Notes under the pieces: generated by a model | Database searches by the model: none | Told to the model about the DNA's origin: nothing | Seen by the model: only the letters and a program-made list of their open reading frames with translations | Translations under genes and position numbers: made by a program | Origin: Aradus depressus | Lineage: Eukaryota > Arthropoda > Insecta > Hemiptera > Aradidae | Direction: 5' to 3' | NCBI GenBank assembly: GCA_963662175.1 | Contig: OY759224.1 | Coordinates: 27,041,489-27,105,488 of the forward strand | Length of the DNA stretch: 64,000 nt | Shown: in pieces, positions 48,635 to 58,877 of the stretch | How positions within the stretch are numbered: the stretch's first letter is position 1 | Layout: every line of letters begins with the position of its first letter

Positions 48635-49045
48635 ACAGGAAATGAAGTCAAAGGAATCGATGCAGTAAGACTTAATTTGTTAAGAAATGCTTCCCATAGA
48701 GAATGGAATCTGAAGAAGTCATGCCGCAACATTCCGACCTCTTTCGAATCGACAGAGACTGAAGGAGTCAAAAGAAATTGATCACGCAGTTGAAAGAATC
48801 TGAAGTGACAGGAATATATGCCACAAATGGAAAGTTAACTAGTTTAAAAAATGATTCAGTCAAATGTCGCACCATTTCGACCTCCGACAGCGACTGAACA
48901 AATCAAGCAAAATTAATTCCGAAGGTGGCAGAAACTGAAAACAAAGGAATCGATGCCACAGATAGAAGACATAAACATATCTAGTGAAAGAAATCCTTCT
49001 CAGAGAGAATGGAATCTGCAGAAGTCAAATCTCTCGCTTCCCAAC
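48635..49045. repeat. Degenerate ~150 bp tandem repeats
   Basis: Three related units begin near 48640, 48795 and 48945 with AAGGAATCGATGC or similar, contain GAGAATGGAATCTG and end in CATTTCGACCTCC-like text. Strongly diverged. No protein recognised. Confidence 0.45.
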
Positions 49046-49319
49046 CAAACTGCTCGCCTTAATCAAGAGACCGTCTTGGCACAGTCACGATTTGATCACA
49101 CCTAAGGATAATAGGATTGTTATTTATTTATATAACTGACAATAAATAATGGTTAAATAAATGTCAATATACCTATTATATCGCTACCAAACCAATTGGA
49201 AATAAAGACAGTGGTCAATTAAACTTTTGAGTTATTTTTTTACGACTATACTAAATTCGAGAACCTTCTGTCGTGACTTTTAAAATCGAAGAGGGTAGAA
49301 AATTTCCATTACTTCCTTA

Positions 49320-49503
49320 AATGTACCAAGTATAAGGGAAGTTGAGTAATCGGTCGGAAATTCGTTGCGGCGTTTTCAACGAAATTTCATTTTTTCCGAC
49401 CTTCAGATTCCAAAAATGAAATAAAAAAAAATTTTTGCCTGCCTTTGAACACGATAACTCCCAATATATAATGAATGTATCGACACGAAATTTAATCTTC
49501 TAA
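49320..49503 (+). repeat. HE element, left part, split by two insertions
   Basis: 'GAAGTTGAGTAATCGGTCGG', 'GCGTTTTCAACGAAATTTCA', 'AATGAATGTATCGACACGAA' and ATTTAATCTTC. It continues at 49990-50226 ('GGACGACACCTATCGATTTT') and 50630-50780 ('CTGGGGATGTACATTGTCGG'), so one HE copy has taken a Harbinger-type MITE and a CCCGG repeat. Confidence 0.75.
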
Positions 49504-49986
49504 AGCCGGGTCCACATCTACAAATATTTATTTATTAGGTAGTGTGGACGTGTGCGATGAAACGACGCAAGAATTTTTGTCACATTCAACGCACACGATC
49601 CGTAGCTTGTCGGTTTTTTGACGAACATCAAAGAGATTTGCGCCGCATGCAGTTTCTAGTGTGGACGCTTCCCAAACATTTCAAAATTCATTTAGTAACC
49701 CGCACCCCAACTTTGCTATATTTTGATGTTTATTTTTTGCTTTTGTGTTGTTTATCATGTCTTCCTTGTCCATATCCATAGTTTATATTATTTTTTAATA
49801 TAAATAATAAATTTTTAAGCAGGAAAGTGCAAAAATAAACAACTCGGGAAACAGTGATATAACCTCCACTTGTTTTCACGTATGGCTTGAGCGGGGAGAC
49901 GTAAAAATTTTCGTGAATAAATATTTTTATGATAAATATTCAAGTTTAAATTTGCGGCGAAAATATTTGTAGGTGTGGAACCTGCT
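49504..49986. mobile_element. Harbinger-type MITE with TAA duplication
   Basis: A 483 bp element with ends AGCCGGGTCCACATCTACAA and, read inverted, AGCAGGTTCCACACCTACAA, about 80% alike and extending into AAATATTT. TAA flanks it at 49501-49503 and 49987-49989, the 3 bp TWA-type duplication of PIF/Harbinger. HE sequence continues on both sides. A 79-codon frame inside (49542-49778) has no recognisable transposase motif. Confidence 0.82.
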
Positions 49987-50226
49987 TAAGATATCCTCTA
50001 AGGACGACACCTATCGATTTTAAGCTAAATCGGCAAAAGGAAAGGAAGGATCAGAGGGGAGCTCAACTCAAAAATCCCAATAACTGCCGATGTATTGAAT
50101 GTATCGACATGAAATTTCATATATAAAGTCAAAACTACATGAGGACCATACCTGTGAAATCGGTCGAAGGGTAGGGGGAGTTCAGAGGAAGGGGGCTCAA
50201 AAACTCAAAAAACTGCCCATATAATG

Positions 50227-50625
50227 AACTAGCAGTAATACCCGGCGTTGCCCGGGGAACTTTGACTTTTCTCCTAATATCTCTCGTCCGAATCCATTTC
50301 AATACTTCAATAGTACATTCATGATGTTATAATTTTCAATTATTCATACGGAATAAGGCTTATAGTCCTTCAACTATAGTAACGCTAGCTTTGGAGCTAA
50401 AACTAATTTATTCAAAAAGATTTCTCATTAATCGTTGCAATGGTTTTCGAGTACAAAGATTGCGTGGGTGGATGCTGGGATGGACCAGATATTGAGGTAC
50501 TAATACGCCTATAACCTTCCACAGACGATGACGAACAAATTAAAAAAAAAATTAATCAAATCCATCAAGCCGTTTGTGAGTTATAGCGGTACAACGCACA
50601 GACATTTTCAGCTTTATATATATGA
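50227..50625 (+). repeat. CCCGGCGTTGCCCGGG repeat, single-unit copy
   Basis: 'ACTAGCAGTAATACCCGGCG', 'GCATCAAGCC'-type end text and 'TTATATATATGA' match 33395-33925, but the ~130 bp internal unit is present once. It lies inside an HE element: the flanks 'CCCATATAATGA' and 'TTTCGACACACAATTTGATA' join to the normal HE text. At most a 3-4 bp duplication (TGA/ATGA) is visible. Confidence 0.78.
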
Positions 50626-51054
50626 TTTCGACACACAATTTGATATGAGGATATAAGTATTTTCATGACCTATACATGTTTATCATTATTGGTGCACATG
50701 GTAGACTGGTTTTTGAAGGGGAGCGAAAAATTGATTAATTCATTCTGGGGATGTACATTGTCGGTGATTCTCAGGACTTTTATAACCGGTGTTCATTCCG
50801 GAACCGGAATCTAGGACTGAAAGAATTAATTTTCTATAAAGAGGGTTCTTTATCAAAAAGAGGAGGGAATCAACGAGGTTTTAATTCAATTAGATGTGCA
50901 TAATTAAAACTCACAGATGAAGTGAAGACATTTTCATCATTCTGAACAAAACATACCTGCAACAAAGAAAAAAACAGAACGTTTATTAAACATTTCTCAT
51001 TGCATTAAAGAAAAAAACAGTAAATTCTCATAATTCTTGATTCATATAGTTAGT

Positions 51055-51230
51055 TATTGTAACTCACTTCAACTACGAGGTCATATCGCCTACTACCAGA
51101 GCGGTCCTTCGCGAAAGACTTGGCTCTGGTAGTACCTGACATCGTAAAGGCTCGGGATCATCGCTTAACGTCCCATCCGAAGAATCTCCCAGATAAAAGA
51201 CCTAAGGGCCTCGTTGAAACAATTCGTAGT
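51055..51230 (-). mobile_element. SINE-A fragment, rearranged
   Basis: 'AACTACGAGGTCATATCGCC', 'TACTACCAGAGCGGTCC', then directly 'GTACCTGACATCGTAAAGGC', 'CGCTTAACGTCCCATCCGAA' and 'CCTAAGGGCCTCG'. The middle is deleted and the tRNA head mostly lost. Confidence 0.75.
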
Positions 51231-51519
51231 TTCCGCTCTCCCTCTGAAGTCCTTTTAAGCGAAATATAGGGGAAGTTATGTTATCTAAATTTTATGTATT
51301 TTAATTTATTGTTGTTTTTTTCCGGCATTTCTTCCAGAGGACTGGAATCGTTCATAGTGATCAGAAGAAGGGACGTGTAATATTGTCAGAAAAAAAAAAA
51401 AAAAAGAAGACATCACTGGAAGAAATGCCAGAAAAAACCCAACAATTCAATGTCCCAGAGAAGTTTAAGAAAAATATATTTTAATTTAATGTTTTTCGAG
51501 TGTATGATTCCAAAGATAA

Positions 51520-51720
51520 AAAAAAAAAAAAACAGTTGGTCTGTAACTGTGAACATAACTTCTGATAGAATGGAGGCTTCAACACGAAATTTTATATGTA
51601 AATCCAAAACCCCATAAGAACGAAACCTATCAATTTTCAATGAAATCGGCCTGAAGGGAAAACCTAAAAACTGTTAATGTAATGTAGCCGATCAACATGA
51701 AATTTAGTATGTGTGATTAA
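51520..51720 (+). repeat. HE family middle fragment
   Basis: 'GTGAACATAACTTCTGATAG', 'CAACACGAAATTTTATATGT', 'CAATGAAATCGGCCTGAAGG' and 'GATCAACATGAAATTTAGTA'. Confidence 0.65.
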
Positions 51721-52533
51721 ATAATAATAATGATTTCTACTATTACCACATTTCTTGTAGCAATCTTATATTTAAGCTGATCTTATATGAAATTTTGATT
51801 TCTATAGTGGTTTCCGAAAAGAATTTTATTAATTTCAAAAATTTCAATTTGTGATCACTTTACTTGGATTTTTCATTAAAAAAATGTGATTCCAAGATGC
51901 CAACAAATTTTAACGTATATTATAATGATAAACTGAAAAATAAGTTAAAAAAATTACAAATAATTATATTTTTATATTATAAATTAATTTTTTAATTTAA
52001 ATGAGTCTTTTCAATAGAAGAATCTTTTCAAAATAGAAGTTAAAAAAAAAAAAAGTCCCTTTTCTTTTGTATGCTCATTCCACTGACACGTTATGGAGAT
52101 CTCTCTCATCCATATCACGCCATGACTTAAATCACAATATATTGTATGTCTCTTTCATCTAAATCACGCCATAACTCACTACACAATATATAGTTGATGG
52201 CTCTGCCATCTAAACAAGGCAACGTCTCTATCTACAATGTCTGTTTGGACAGGCTATTGTATTTTCTCAATTTAAACAGGACTCTCCTTTCCTTCTTGGC
52301 CTGCCTCCACTGCTGGACAGTGATTGGCCGGGCGAGAAGGCCACTCGAGCCCCCGCGGTCTCCCCTGCCCCCATTAAGTTGGAGGGATGGGGATGACAGA
52401 GAATCGGGGGCGTTTCGAGGGGTCTCGAGTTGAAGGGCTTTCATGTTAATTTTATTTTATCATTATTATTATTGTTTTATGTTTATTATTATTTAAATTT
52501 AATATTTTCTCTTTGTTTTATATATATTATATT
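51721..52533. other. Unassigned stretch
   Basis: AT-rich, with diverged direct repeats of 'ATCACGCCATGACTTAAATC' / 'ATCACGCCATAACTCACTAC' near 52118 and 52163 and a GC-rich patch at 52300-52430. No gene is recognised. Confidence 0.35.
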
Positions 52534-52862
52534 AGGGCGCCGGTAGCTCAGTGGTATACGTGCTTGCCTTCAGAGCTCAAGATCGTTCGAAACCCGACCA
52601 AGGCCCTTAGTTTATTTTAACTGGGAGATAAAATAAACTTAAGCACGCCGTCCTTCGGATGGTTAAGCGATGGTCCCGAACCTGTACGATGTCAGATACT
52701 CGATAAAAATCCCTACCCTAGGAGAATACAAATTTAGGGAAGGCAATATTTAGGACTCCCACAGTAGAGTGGGCTCATGTCCACCAGTGATGAAAGAGCG
52801 CTCTGGTAGTAGGCGATATGACCTCATAGTTAAGACTCATATGAGTCATAAAACCTAACCTA
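52534..52862 (+). mobile_element. SINE-A, near full length
   Basis: AGGGCGCCGGTAGCTCAGTG (A box), a shortened B-box region (GATCGTTCGAAACCCGACC, 4 bp lost), 'GCACGCCGTCCTTCGGATGG', 'GACTCCCACAGTAGAGTGG', 'AGCGCTCTGGTAGTAGGCGA' and the tail AAACCTAACCTAACC. Confidence 0.85.
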
Positions 52863-52869
52863 ACCTATT

Positions 52870-53895
52870 ATTTGCATAGAGACCATTATTATTTTATTAT
52901 ATATAATTTTTTTTGTGTTTTAATGTACCTATATTTTAATGTTTAATGTCATTCATCGATTTTATTTATGGTTTATACTGATTGTAAATATTCAAAATAA
53001 AGAAATTAAAATAAATAAATAAATAAACAAAAGCGCATGTAAATTTTTAAAAATATTTTACCCTTCCTTTTTTCACCATAAAAATATTAACTTTTCGCAC
53101 CCCCTTTTTTTCTCAAAAAATGTTATTTTAACAATAATTTCACGATATTAATGTGTGTACTTTTTGTACATCACATATGATTGAGTCCCTGAGTAAGGCA
53201 GAGCAAAAATGTTGTTCATTTATTCACATTGACGTATTACACAACATCCCCAATACCTCATAGATCTGCAGAAGTAACAAAGCTCAGCTAATAAAGAATT
53301 CCCTATAGAAAGAAGACTTTGAAGGGGAAACTATTCGTTTTAATCTACTTTTCTCTTCGGCTAAAATGAAACTTTTATCAGGAAACTTAATTCCAATTCC
53401 ACTGCACTTGTGTGAGTTCTTTTCAACGTTGTTCACGATTAAACGTGAGCGTACATCCTGTTTGTATTTCCAAGATGAACTTTGTCTTGGGAGTCTGTTT
53501 GTTTGGGAAACAAACGGAATGAAAGAAAAACAAACAAACAAAAAAACGATGTGTATTTTTACACTTGAAGAAAAAAAAAAAAAAAAAAAAAATGTTAAGG
53601 GAAAAAAACAATTCTTCCACTTATAATGTGAGGCTAACTCGAGTTCTCCCCCTTTTTATGTGAATTTATTTTGGAAATATCAGGAAAATGGGGAGGAAAA
53701 ACTTGAGGAGTGACAGGGGAAAACCGATAATAGGGAACTTTTTGTTGCCAACCTTGTATCGGGAATATTTGTCAATTGCTCAAATTATAATAATCCATTT
53801 GGAAAAAATGAACGTTATTGTTTTATATAAAGACGATATTTTCAATAATAGATACTAGATAAAGTAGGATTGAAGAGGAACGGATAAAAAGAGAA
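52870..53895. other. Unassigned AT-rich stretch
   Basis: Includes (AAAT)n near 53010 and an A run at 53571-53592. Open frames around 53284-53626 overlap on both strands and have no recognisable motif. Confidence 0.3.
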
Positions 53896-53899
53896 AAAA

Positions 53900-54220
53900 A
53901 AGTCGACGGTGAATGACCGAGTAATATACTTCCCCAGAACGGACTAATCAATTAGGTTAGCCTTCTCCCAGCAAAACCAAACGAACCGTATGAGTTATAA
54001 ATCAATAATAATATTTACATAGTGAAACCTCATACTAAATATTATATCGATACATTCATTACATAGGCAGTTTTTCGGGGTTTTTCGGGGTTCCGGTAGT
54101 AGGCGATATGACCTTGTAGTTAATGCCCTGGTCAGAGGGTCAGAAAACATGAAATTCCGATGTAAAATCAACATCAAATTTCTAACCGGTTATATAACTT
54201 GCCCTACACTTCCTATGGAA
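53900..54220 (-). repeat. HE copy with SINE-A scrap
   Basis: 'AAGTCGACGGTGAATGACCG', 'ATACTTCCCCAGAACGGACT', 'ATATCGATACATTCATTACA', then a plus-strand SINE-A piece at 54092-54132 ('CGGTAGTAGGCGATATGACC'), then 'AAAACATGAAATTCCGATGT' and 'ACCGGTTATATAACTTGCCC'. Confidence 0.7.
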
Positions 54221-54230
54221 GGAAAAAAAA

Positions 54231-54519
54231 AAGTTTGAGAACTTGTGCTATAGCCCGGGCATTGTCTGTGTAGTTGGATAGCTCTGACAAGATGTCTCTG
54301 TGATATCCTGACTGTGCGAACTGCACCAAGTTCACCAGCGTGTTAACCCCAGTTCCTAAGTTTGAGAACTTGTACTATAGCCCGGGCATCTGTGTAGTTG
54401 GATAGCTCTGATAAGCTGTCTCTGTGATATCCTGACTGTGCGAACTGAACCAGGTTCAACCTCGTGCTACCCCCCAGATCCTGGAGTTCGGCCAAGAGCG
54501 TCAGCTCTACTCCCGTCAC
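54231..54519 (-). pseudogene. Tandem ~42-residue coding repeat, unrecognised
   Basis: Two copies with a 127 bp period and part of a third. On the minus strand 54519-54346 is open: ELTLLAELQDLGGSTRLNLV then QFAQSGYHRDSLSELSNYTD and ARAIVQVLKLRNWG before a TAA. The second unit, in another frame because 127 is not a multiple of 3, reads NTLVNLVQFAQSGYHRDILS then ELSNYTDNARAIAQVLKL. The peptide is conserved between units while the frame is lost, so this looks like a decayed coding tandem repeat. I do not recognise the family. Confidence 0.5.
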
Positions 54520-54822
54520 CTATTCATCTTATCCACGTTACCGTCTAAATCACTCTCCACCTAACATCTCCCCATGATAACTATATCTATTAAACCCCTT
54601 ATACAATGGAGACAACAAATCTTCCAGACAATGAGTTACTAAAGTCACAAAAAAGGTTACGAAATTGTCAATAAATGTAATGTAAATATCTAGAAATTAC
54701 CAGTTGTCCTTTAACCTCTACACTGAGTGGGTGGGGTAAGTTTTTATTATGTTACTCTGACGAAGATTATGGTTATGATTTTATAGTTTTCATTATTTGA
54801 ATATCATATTTATTCAATCATA
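54520..54822. other. Unassigned stretch
   Basis: No recognised feature. Confidence 0.3.
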
Positions 54823-54912
54823 GATGTGCCACTAATGATGACGCTGTTGCGTTGAAAACCGGTTCTGGTCGAAAATAAAACAGTGAGAAGACAATGTCTT
54901 GTATTTCTATGA
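54823..54912 (+). repeat. PL-C arm with hammerhead-like motif
   Basis: 'GCCACTAATGATGACGCTGT', 'TGCGTTGAAAACCGGTTCTG', 'GTCGAAAATAAAACAGTGAG' and 'GACAATGTCTTGTATTTCTA'. The core reads CTAATGA, one base from CTGATGA. Confidence 0.7.
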
Positions 54913-54925
54913 GATATAAGAATAT

Positions 54926-55197
54926 AAGGGCGCCGGTAGCTCAGTGGTATGCGTGCTTGTCTTCTGAGCTCAAGATCGTGGGTTCGAAACCTTTTTAGGG
55001 TAGTACTAAGTTAAGCGATGGGCCCGAGCCTGTACGATGTTAAAAAACCCTGCCCTAGGTGAATAAAACTTTAGGGTAGGCAAAATTTAGCACTCCCACA
55101 GTAGAGTCGGGCTCATGTCCACCAGAGTGACGAAAGAGCGCTCTGGTAGTAGGCGATATGACCTCGTAGTTAAAGCCCGGGCATGAGTCATAAAACT
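54926..55197 (+). mobile_element. SINE-A with internal deletion
   Basis: AAGGGCGCCGGTAGCTCAGT and the B box GGGTTCGAAACC are intact. The segment between the head and 'TTAAGCGATGGGCCCGAGCC' is lost. The rest ('GAGTCGGGCTCATGTCCACC', 'GAGCGCTCTGGTAGTAGGCG') is well preserved, but the CCTAA tail is missing after CATAAAAC. Confidence 0.82.
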
Positions 55198-55904
55198 TAT
55201 GTAATTTCGCTTCTTTTACTAGAAACACGGGAGTTTTCTCGTGCAACTCCTCTCCGATGCACTCCAACAGTTGACTTGTCATTTTTCATTTCTGATTTAT
55301 AATTGATGAGTTCATGAAGAAAACAATACAATGGAATTACCATAAATGAAGTCAGTGGGAATGGTAGGACTGCAAAATCTACAAATGTATCTCAATATGG
55401 ATAACAATGGCAACAATAAGAAAAAATCGTCGGTGAATCACCGACAATGTAACTTCCCCGGGATTACATAACTTCCCGTATACCGCCTGACAGGACTGGA
55501 CTTGCATTATCTTCAAATCAAATGAGATGAAGTCGATATTTGACTCGAAATTGCAAATCTAGAATTTGGTACAAGGTGTGTCGATAGGTTTCTCAAAGAC
55601 ACGAGATAATCGTATCCTAGGAATTCGTTAAAAAAAAAAAAAAAAAGATAAGCTGTATAGGAAAGTGTGAAAGAAATATAAAAATGGTGGAACAAGGCAA
55701 AACCGGTTATAGGAAAATCCTATCAAATGGTAGCTTTCTCTGGTAAAGTCGTTCTTGGAGAACAATGAGGTTTATCTCCATCTGAGTCTCACAATGATGA
55801 TAATGGAAGAGAGGCGATAAGAGAGACCCCAGGCTGAAACCTGAGGGAAAAAGAAGAAAAAATATATAGGAGCAACGTCGAAATTGGAAAGAAACAAACA
55901 AAAA
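55198..55904. other. Unassigned stretch with an HE hairpin-end scrap
   Basis: At 55420-55460, 'AAATCGTCGGTGAATCACCG' and 'CAATGTAACTTCCCCGGGAT' form an HE scrap in which the two HE ends nearly abut ('TACATAACTTCCCGTATAC'). The rest is unassigned, with an A run at 55630. Confidence 0.45.
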
Positions 55905-56045
55905 ACGTAGTCGTGGGCGAATCACCGGCAAAGTACTTCTCCAGAACGAAATAATCAATTAACTTTTCGCTCCCTCTCCAGAACCAGTCGACCGTTTGCG
56001 CTAACATTCAACAATTGACTTACATAAGAACTCCTAAATCTTCAT
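55905..56045 (-). repeat. HE hairpin-end copy
   Basis: 'GTAGTCGTGGGCGAATCACC', 'GGCAAAGTACTTCTCCAGAA', 'TTCGCTCCCTCTCCAGAACC' and 'AGTCGACCGTTTGCGCTAAC'. It is cut on the right by the pogo-type end. Confidence 0.7.
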
Positions 56046-56046
56046 A

Positions 56047-56307
56047 CAGTAGAACCTCTCTTAACCGGGCAGGTCGGGACCAATACCATGGCCGGTTAAT
56101 CCGAGGTTCCAGTGAAAAATCTATTTTCGTCCAAAAAGTGTACATAATTCATCAGGTATCATGAACAAACAAGCAAATAAGACGTTATTGCAACTCATTT
56201 TATTGTACATTATGTACATATAGACACAAACGAACACGAAAAAATAACATTAAGAACTTACGTTAACTTTGAAAACTTAATGTACATTGTACATATGTAC
56301 ATATCAC
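56047..56307 (+). mobile_element. pogo/Tigger-type element, left end only
   Basis: TA (56045-56046) followed by CAGTAGAACCTCTCTTAACC and GGGCAGGTCGGGACC. No matching right end was found before the next HE copy. A SINE-A is inserted at 56308. Confidence 0.65.
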
Positions 56308-56642
56308 GAGGGTGCCAGTAGCTCAGTGGTATGCGTCCTTGTCTTCTGAACTCAAGATCGTGGTTTCGAAATCCGACCGAGGCCCTTAGTTTATTTTGTC
56401 TGAGAGATAAAATAAACTTAAGCACGCCGTCCTTCGGATGGGACGTTAAGCGATGGTCCCGAGCCCGTACGATATCAGGTACTCGTTAAAGAAACCTACC
56501 CTGGGTGAATAAAAATAAAATTTAGGACTCCCACAGTAGATTCGGGCTCAGGTGCACCAGAATGACGAAAGAGCGATCTAGTAGTAGGCGATATGACCTC
56601 GTAGTTAAAGCCCGGACATGAGTCATAAAACCTAACCTTACC
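56308..56642 (+). mobile_element. SINE-A with 12 bp target-site duplication
   Basis: GAGGGTGCCAGTAGCTCAGT opens the tRNA head, and the body is complete ('GCACGCCGTCCTTCGGATGG', 'AGGACTCCCACAGTAGATTC', 'AAGCCCGGACATGAGTCATA'). The tail AAAACCTAACCTTACC is followed by TGTACATATCAC (56643-56654), identical to 56296-56307. Confidence 0.9.
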
Positions 56643-56719
56643 TGTACATATCACTTTGAAAAAATCAGTTATTTTTTTCTGTTTTTTACCTAATTTTGTA
56701 ACGAAAAGTTTTTTTATCA

Positions 56720-57070
56720 ATTATCTTTTCGTTCCCCCTCCAAAACCAATCTACCGTTTGCGCTAATATTCAACAATTATATGAGATCTACTAGATGCAC
56801 TAAATTGTGTATCGATAAATTCATTGCGTCGGAATTAATTAAAATTTTTGAGATTAATAGGTGTCGTTAGAGGATACTGGATTCACATACAAAATTTCGT
56901 GTTGATAAATTCATACAATAAAGAGTTATCGTGTTCACTGTCACAAAGAAAAAGAGATTTTTTTTTTTTTAATATTTGGAATTTAGAGGAAAACATCAAA
57001 TTCCAGTGAAAACTCGGCATCGAATTTCAAACCGATTACATAACTTCCTCTATACTTTGGGATGGAAAGG
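56720..57070 (-). repeat. HE family copy (minus orientation)
   Basis: 'TTTTCGTTCCCCCTCCAAAA', 'CAATCTACCGTTTGCGCTAA', 'AATTTCGTGTTGATAAATTC', 'AAAGAGTTATCGTGTTCACT' and 'GATTACATAACTTCCTCTAT', ending 'TGGGATGGAAAGG'. Confidence 0.7.
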
Positions 57071-57234
57071 AAAAAAGAATGGGTAAAAAGAAGTGACCTG
57101 AAACAGATGTTATTTCTGTATAATCCACCGCTTTATGAAAATAATAAATGATTCATGAGATGACTGGATTTCAGGAAAAGCCTACGATTTATGAAGAGAA
57201 AACGAGAAAAACAAACAAGGAAAATCTGTTCACT

Positions 57235-57370
57235 TTCCCAGCTATACGAAGGTGTGAGACACCTATTGATTTTCAAGAAAATTGGTGAATCAATTTCAGA
57301 GGGGCGAAAAATTAGTTGATTAATTGACCGCTGGGGAAGCACATTACTGATTTATCGACGGTTTTTTTTT
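57235..57370 (+). repeat. HE family, internally deleted
   Basis: 'CTTTCCCAGCTATACGAAGG' (left end), then directly 'CACCTATTGATTTTCAAGAA', 'GACCGCTGGGGAAGCACATT' and 'ACTGATTTATCGACGG'. About 300 bp of the body is missing, leaving both ends within 130 bp. Confidence 0.7.
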
Positions 57371-57449
57371 TTCATCAATTGAAAATTGTAGTGTCTAATG
57401 ATAATCTATTGTATTCCAGTCTCTTTCATTTACCAGAATAAGAAATGTA

Positions 57450-57690
57450 TATAAAAAAAGTTGTCGGTGAATCACTGATGGTGTGCTTCTCCAGCTCGAA
57501 ATAATCAACTATTTTTTAGCGCTCTCCTTCCAAAATCAATCCAAAATTGGGCTAAAAATCTAAAGTTGCTTATATAGGGGCTTCTGAATCGTATTAAATT
57601 TTGTGTCGATATATGCAATTAGAGTATTTGTGTTATGCCTCAACCCAAACCCCTCATTCCCTTCGGCTGATGTGGCTGAAAATTAATAGG
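57450..57690 (-). repeat. HE family right half (minus orientation)
   Basis: 'AAAGTTGTCGGTGAATCACT', 'GTGCTTCTCCAGCTCGAAAT', 'GCGCTCTCCTTCCAAAATCA', 'ATTTTGTGTCGATATATGCA' and 'GATGTGGCTGAAAATTAATA'. Confidence 0.7.
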
Positions 57691-57779
57691 TGTCGATCTT
57701 AGAGGGTTCTGGATGCGATTTGGTCATGCTTTTTGCGTTGAGCCTGATCTCTCCCATACTAATACATTTTTTACTGCGC

Positions 57780-58130
57780 CAATTACAAATTATAGGGGTA
57801 GTTATGTATTCGAATACGAATTTTCACTGGAATTTTACGAATTTCCAACCCCAAGCCCTCCGAGATTCCAACGATGAAAAAAAAAATTCCGGTGTGACTG
57901 TGGACACAATCACTCCCGATAGAATGCAAGTATGAAGACAAAATTTTAAAAGTACATTCTAAAGCCCATAAGGACGACAACTAATATTTTTCAGCGAAAT
58001 CTGCCAAAAAGAAGGAAGGGAAAAGAAGGGGATCTCAACTCTAAAACCCTAATAACTGCAGATGTAATGATTTGTATTGATTTGTAGCCCAAAGGGTCGA
58101 TTGGGTTTGGAGGGAGAGCGGAAAGTAGAT
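57780..58130 (+). repeat. HE family copy (plus orientation)
   Basis: 'TATAGGGGTAGTTATGTATT', 'GTGGACACAATCACTCCCGA', 'AGGACGACAACTAATATTTT', 'AATAACTGCAGATGTAATGA' and 'CGATTGGGTTTGGAGGGAGA'. The far hairpin is absent. Confidence 0.7.
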
Positions 58131-58264
58131 AACAGGTGGTAATTGAAATTTCATGACTGGAGCAGTTGAAATTTTAAATTGTTTTTAAATAGTTTTATAT
58201 ACGTTTATTTTTATCATTAAACCTTATTTATGAAATCAATTTAAATTATGTTGTTTTCAAAATT

Positions 58265-58388
58265 ATTTTATCAGACTGCCTGATGATGAGCGCAACCTCA
58301 AAAGCCGGCTGGCAAAAATTAATAAAATATATGAGAGGTCAGACTATATTTAATTTTACAACCTGTAAAATAATCACTTCTCTATATA
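58265..58388 (+). repeat. PL-B copy with hammerhead-like motif
   Basis: CTGATGA (58280-58286), GAGCGCAACCTC, then AAAAGCCGGCTGGC, where GAAA has become AAAA. 'TATGAGAGGTCAGACTATAT' and 'AATAATCACTTCTCTATATA' follow. The TTATTTTATCAGACTGC lead-in is the same as in the other copies. Confidence 0.7.
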
Positions 58389-58877
58389 ATCACCTCTACC
58401 CTAGGTGAATATACTCCAACTGTAGAGTCGGGCTCTGATGAAAGAGCGCTCTGGTAGTACCCTTTACCTTTGGCCAATTTAGCAGAGATTCGATAAGTGT
58501 TTTCCTTTTTGAGTTACACATATAAAATTTCGTATTTATAAGTTCGTTCTATCAGGAGTTATTAGAGTTTTTGTGTTCAGCCTTCCCCCTAAACCCGAGT
58601 GAGGGCGCCGGTAGCTCAGTGGTATGCGTGCTTGCCTTCTGAGCTCAAGGTCGTGGGTCTGGGAGGTAAAATAAACTTAAGCATGCCGTCCTTCGGATTG
58701 GATGTTAAGCGATGGTACCGAACCTGTACCTGATGTCAGGTACTCATTAAAGGCCCCCTACTTTAGGTGAACAGTAGAGTCGGGCTCATATCAACCAGAG
58801 CGATGAAAGAGCGCTCTGGTAGTAGGCGATTTGACCTCGTAGTTAAAGGCATGACAAGAGTCATAAAAACTAACTAA
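58389..58877 (+). mobile_element. SINE-A scrap and SINE-A copy around an HE fragment
   Basis: 58389-58460 is a 3' scrap ('CTACCCTAGGTGAATA', 'GAAAGAGCGCTCTGGTAGTA'). 58490-58595 is HE-like ('TTCGTATTTATAAGTTCGTT', 'CAGGAGTTATTAGAGTTTTT'). 58603-58877 is a SINE-A with an intact A box (TAGCTCAGTGG) but most of the B box deleted (GGTCGTGGGTCTGGGAGG); it ends GTCATAAAAACTAACTAACCC. Confidence 0.75.

Noticed and set aside
54231..54519. Active gene encoding helical repeats
   Set aside because: The 127 bp period breaks the frame and a stop lies between units. Kept only as a decayed coding repeat of unknown origin.
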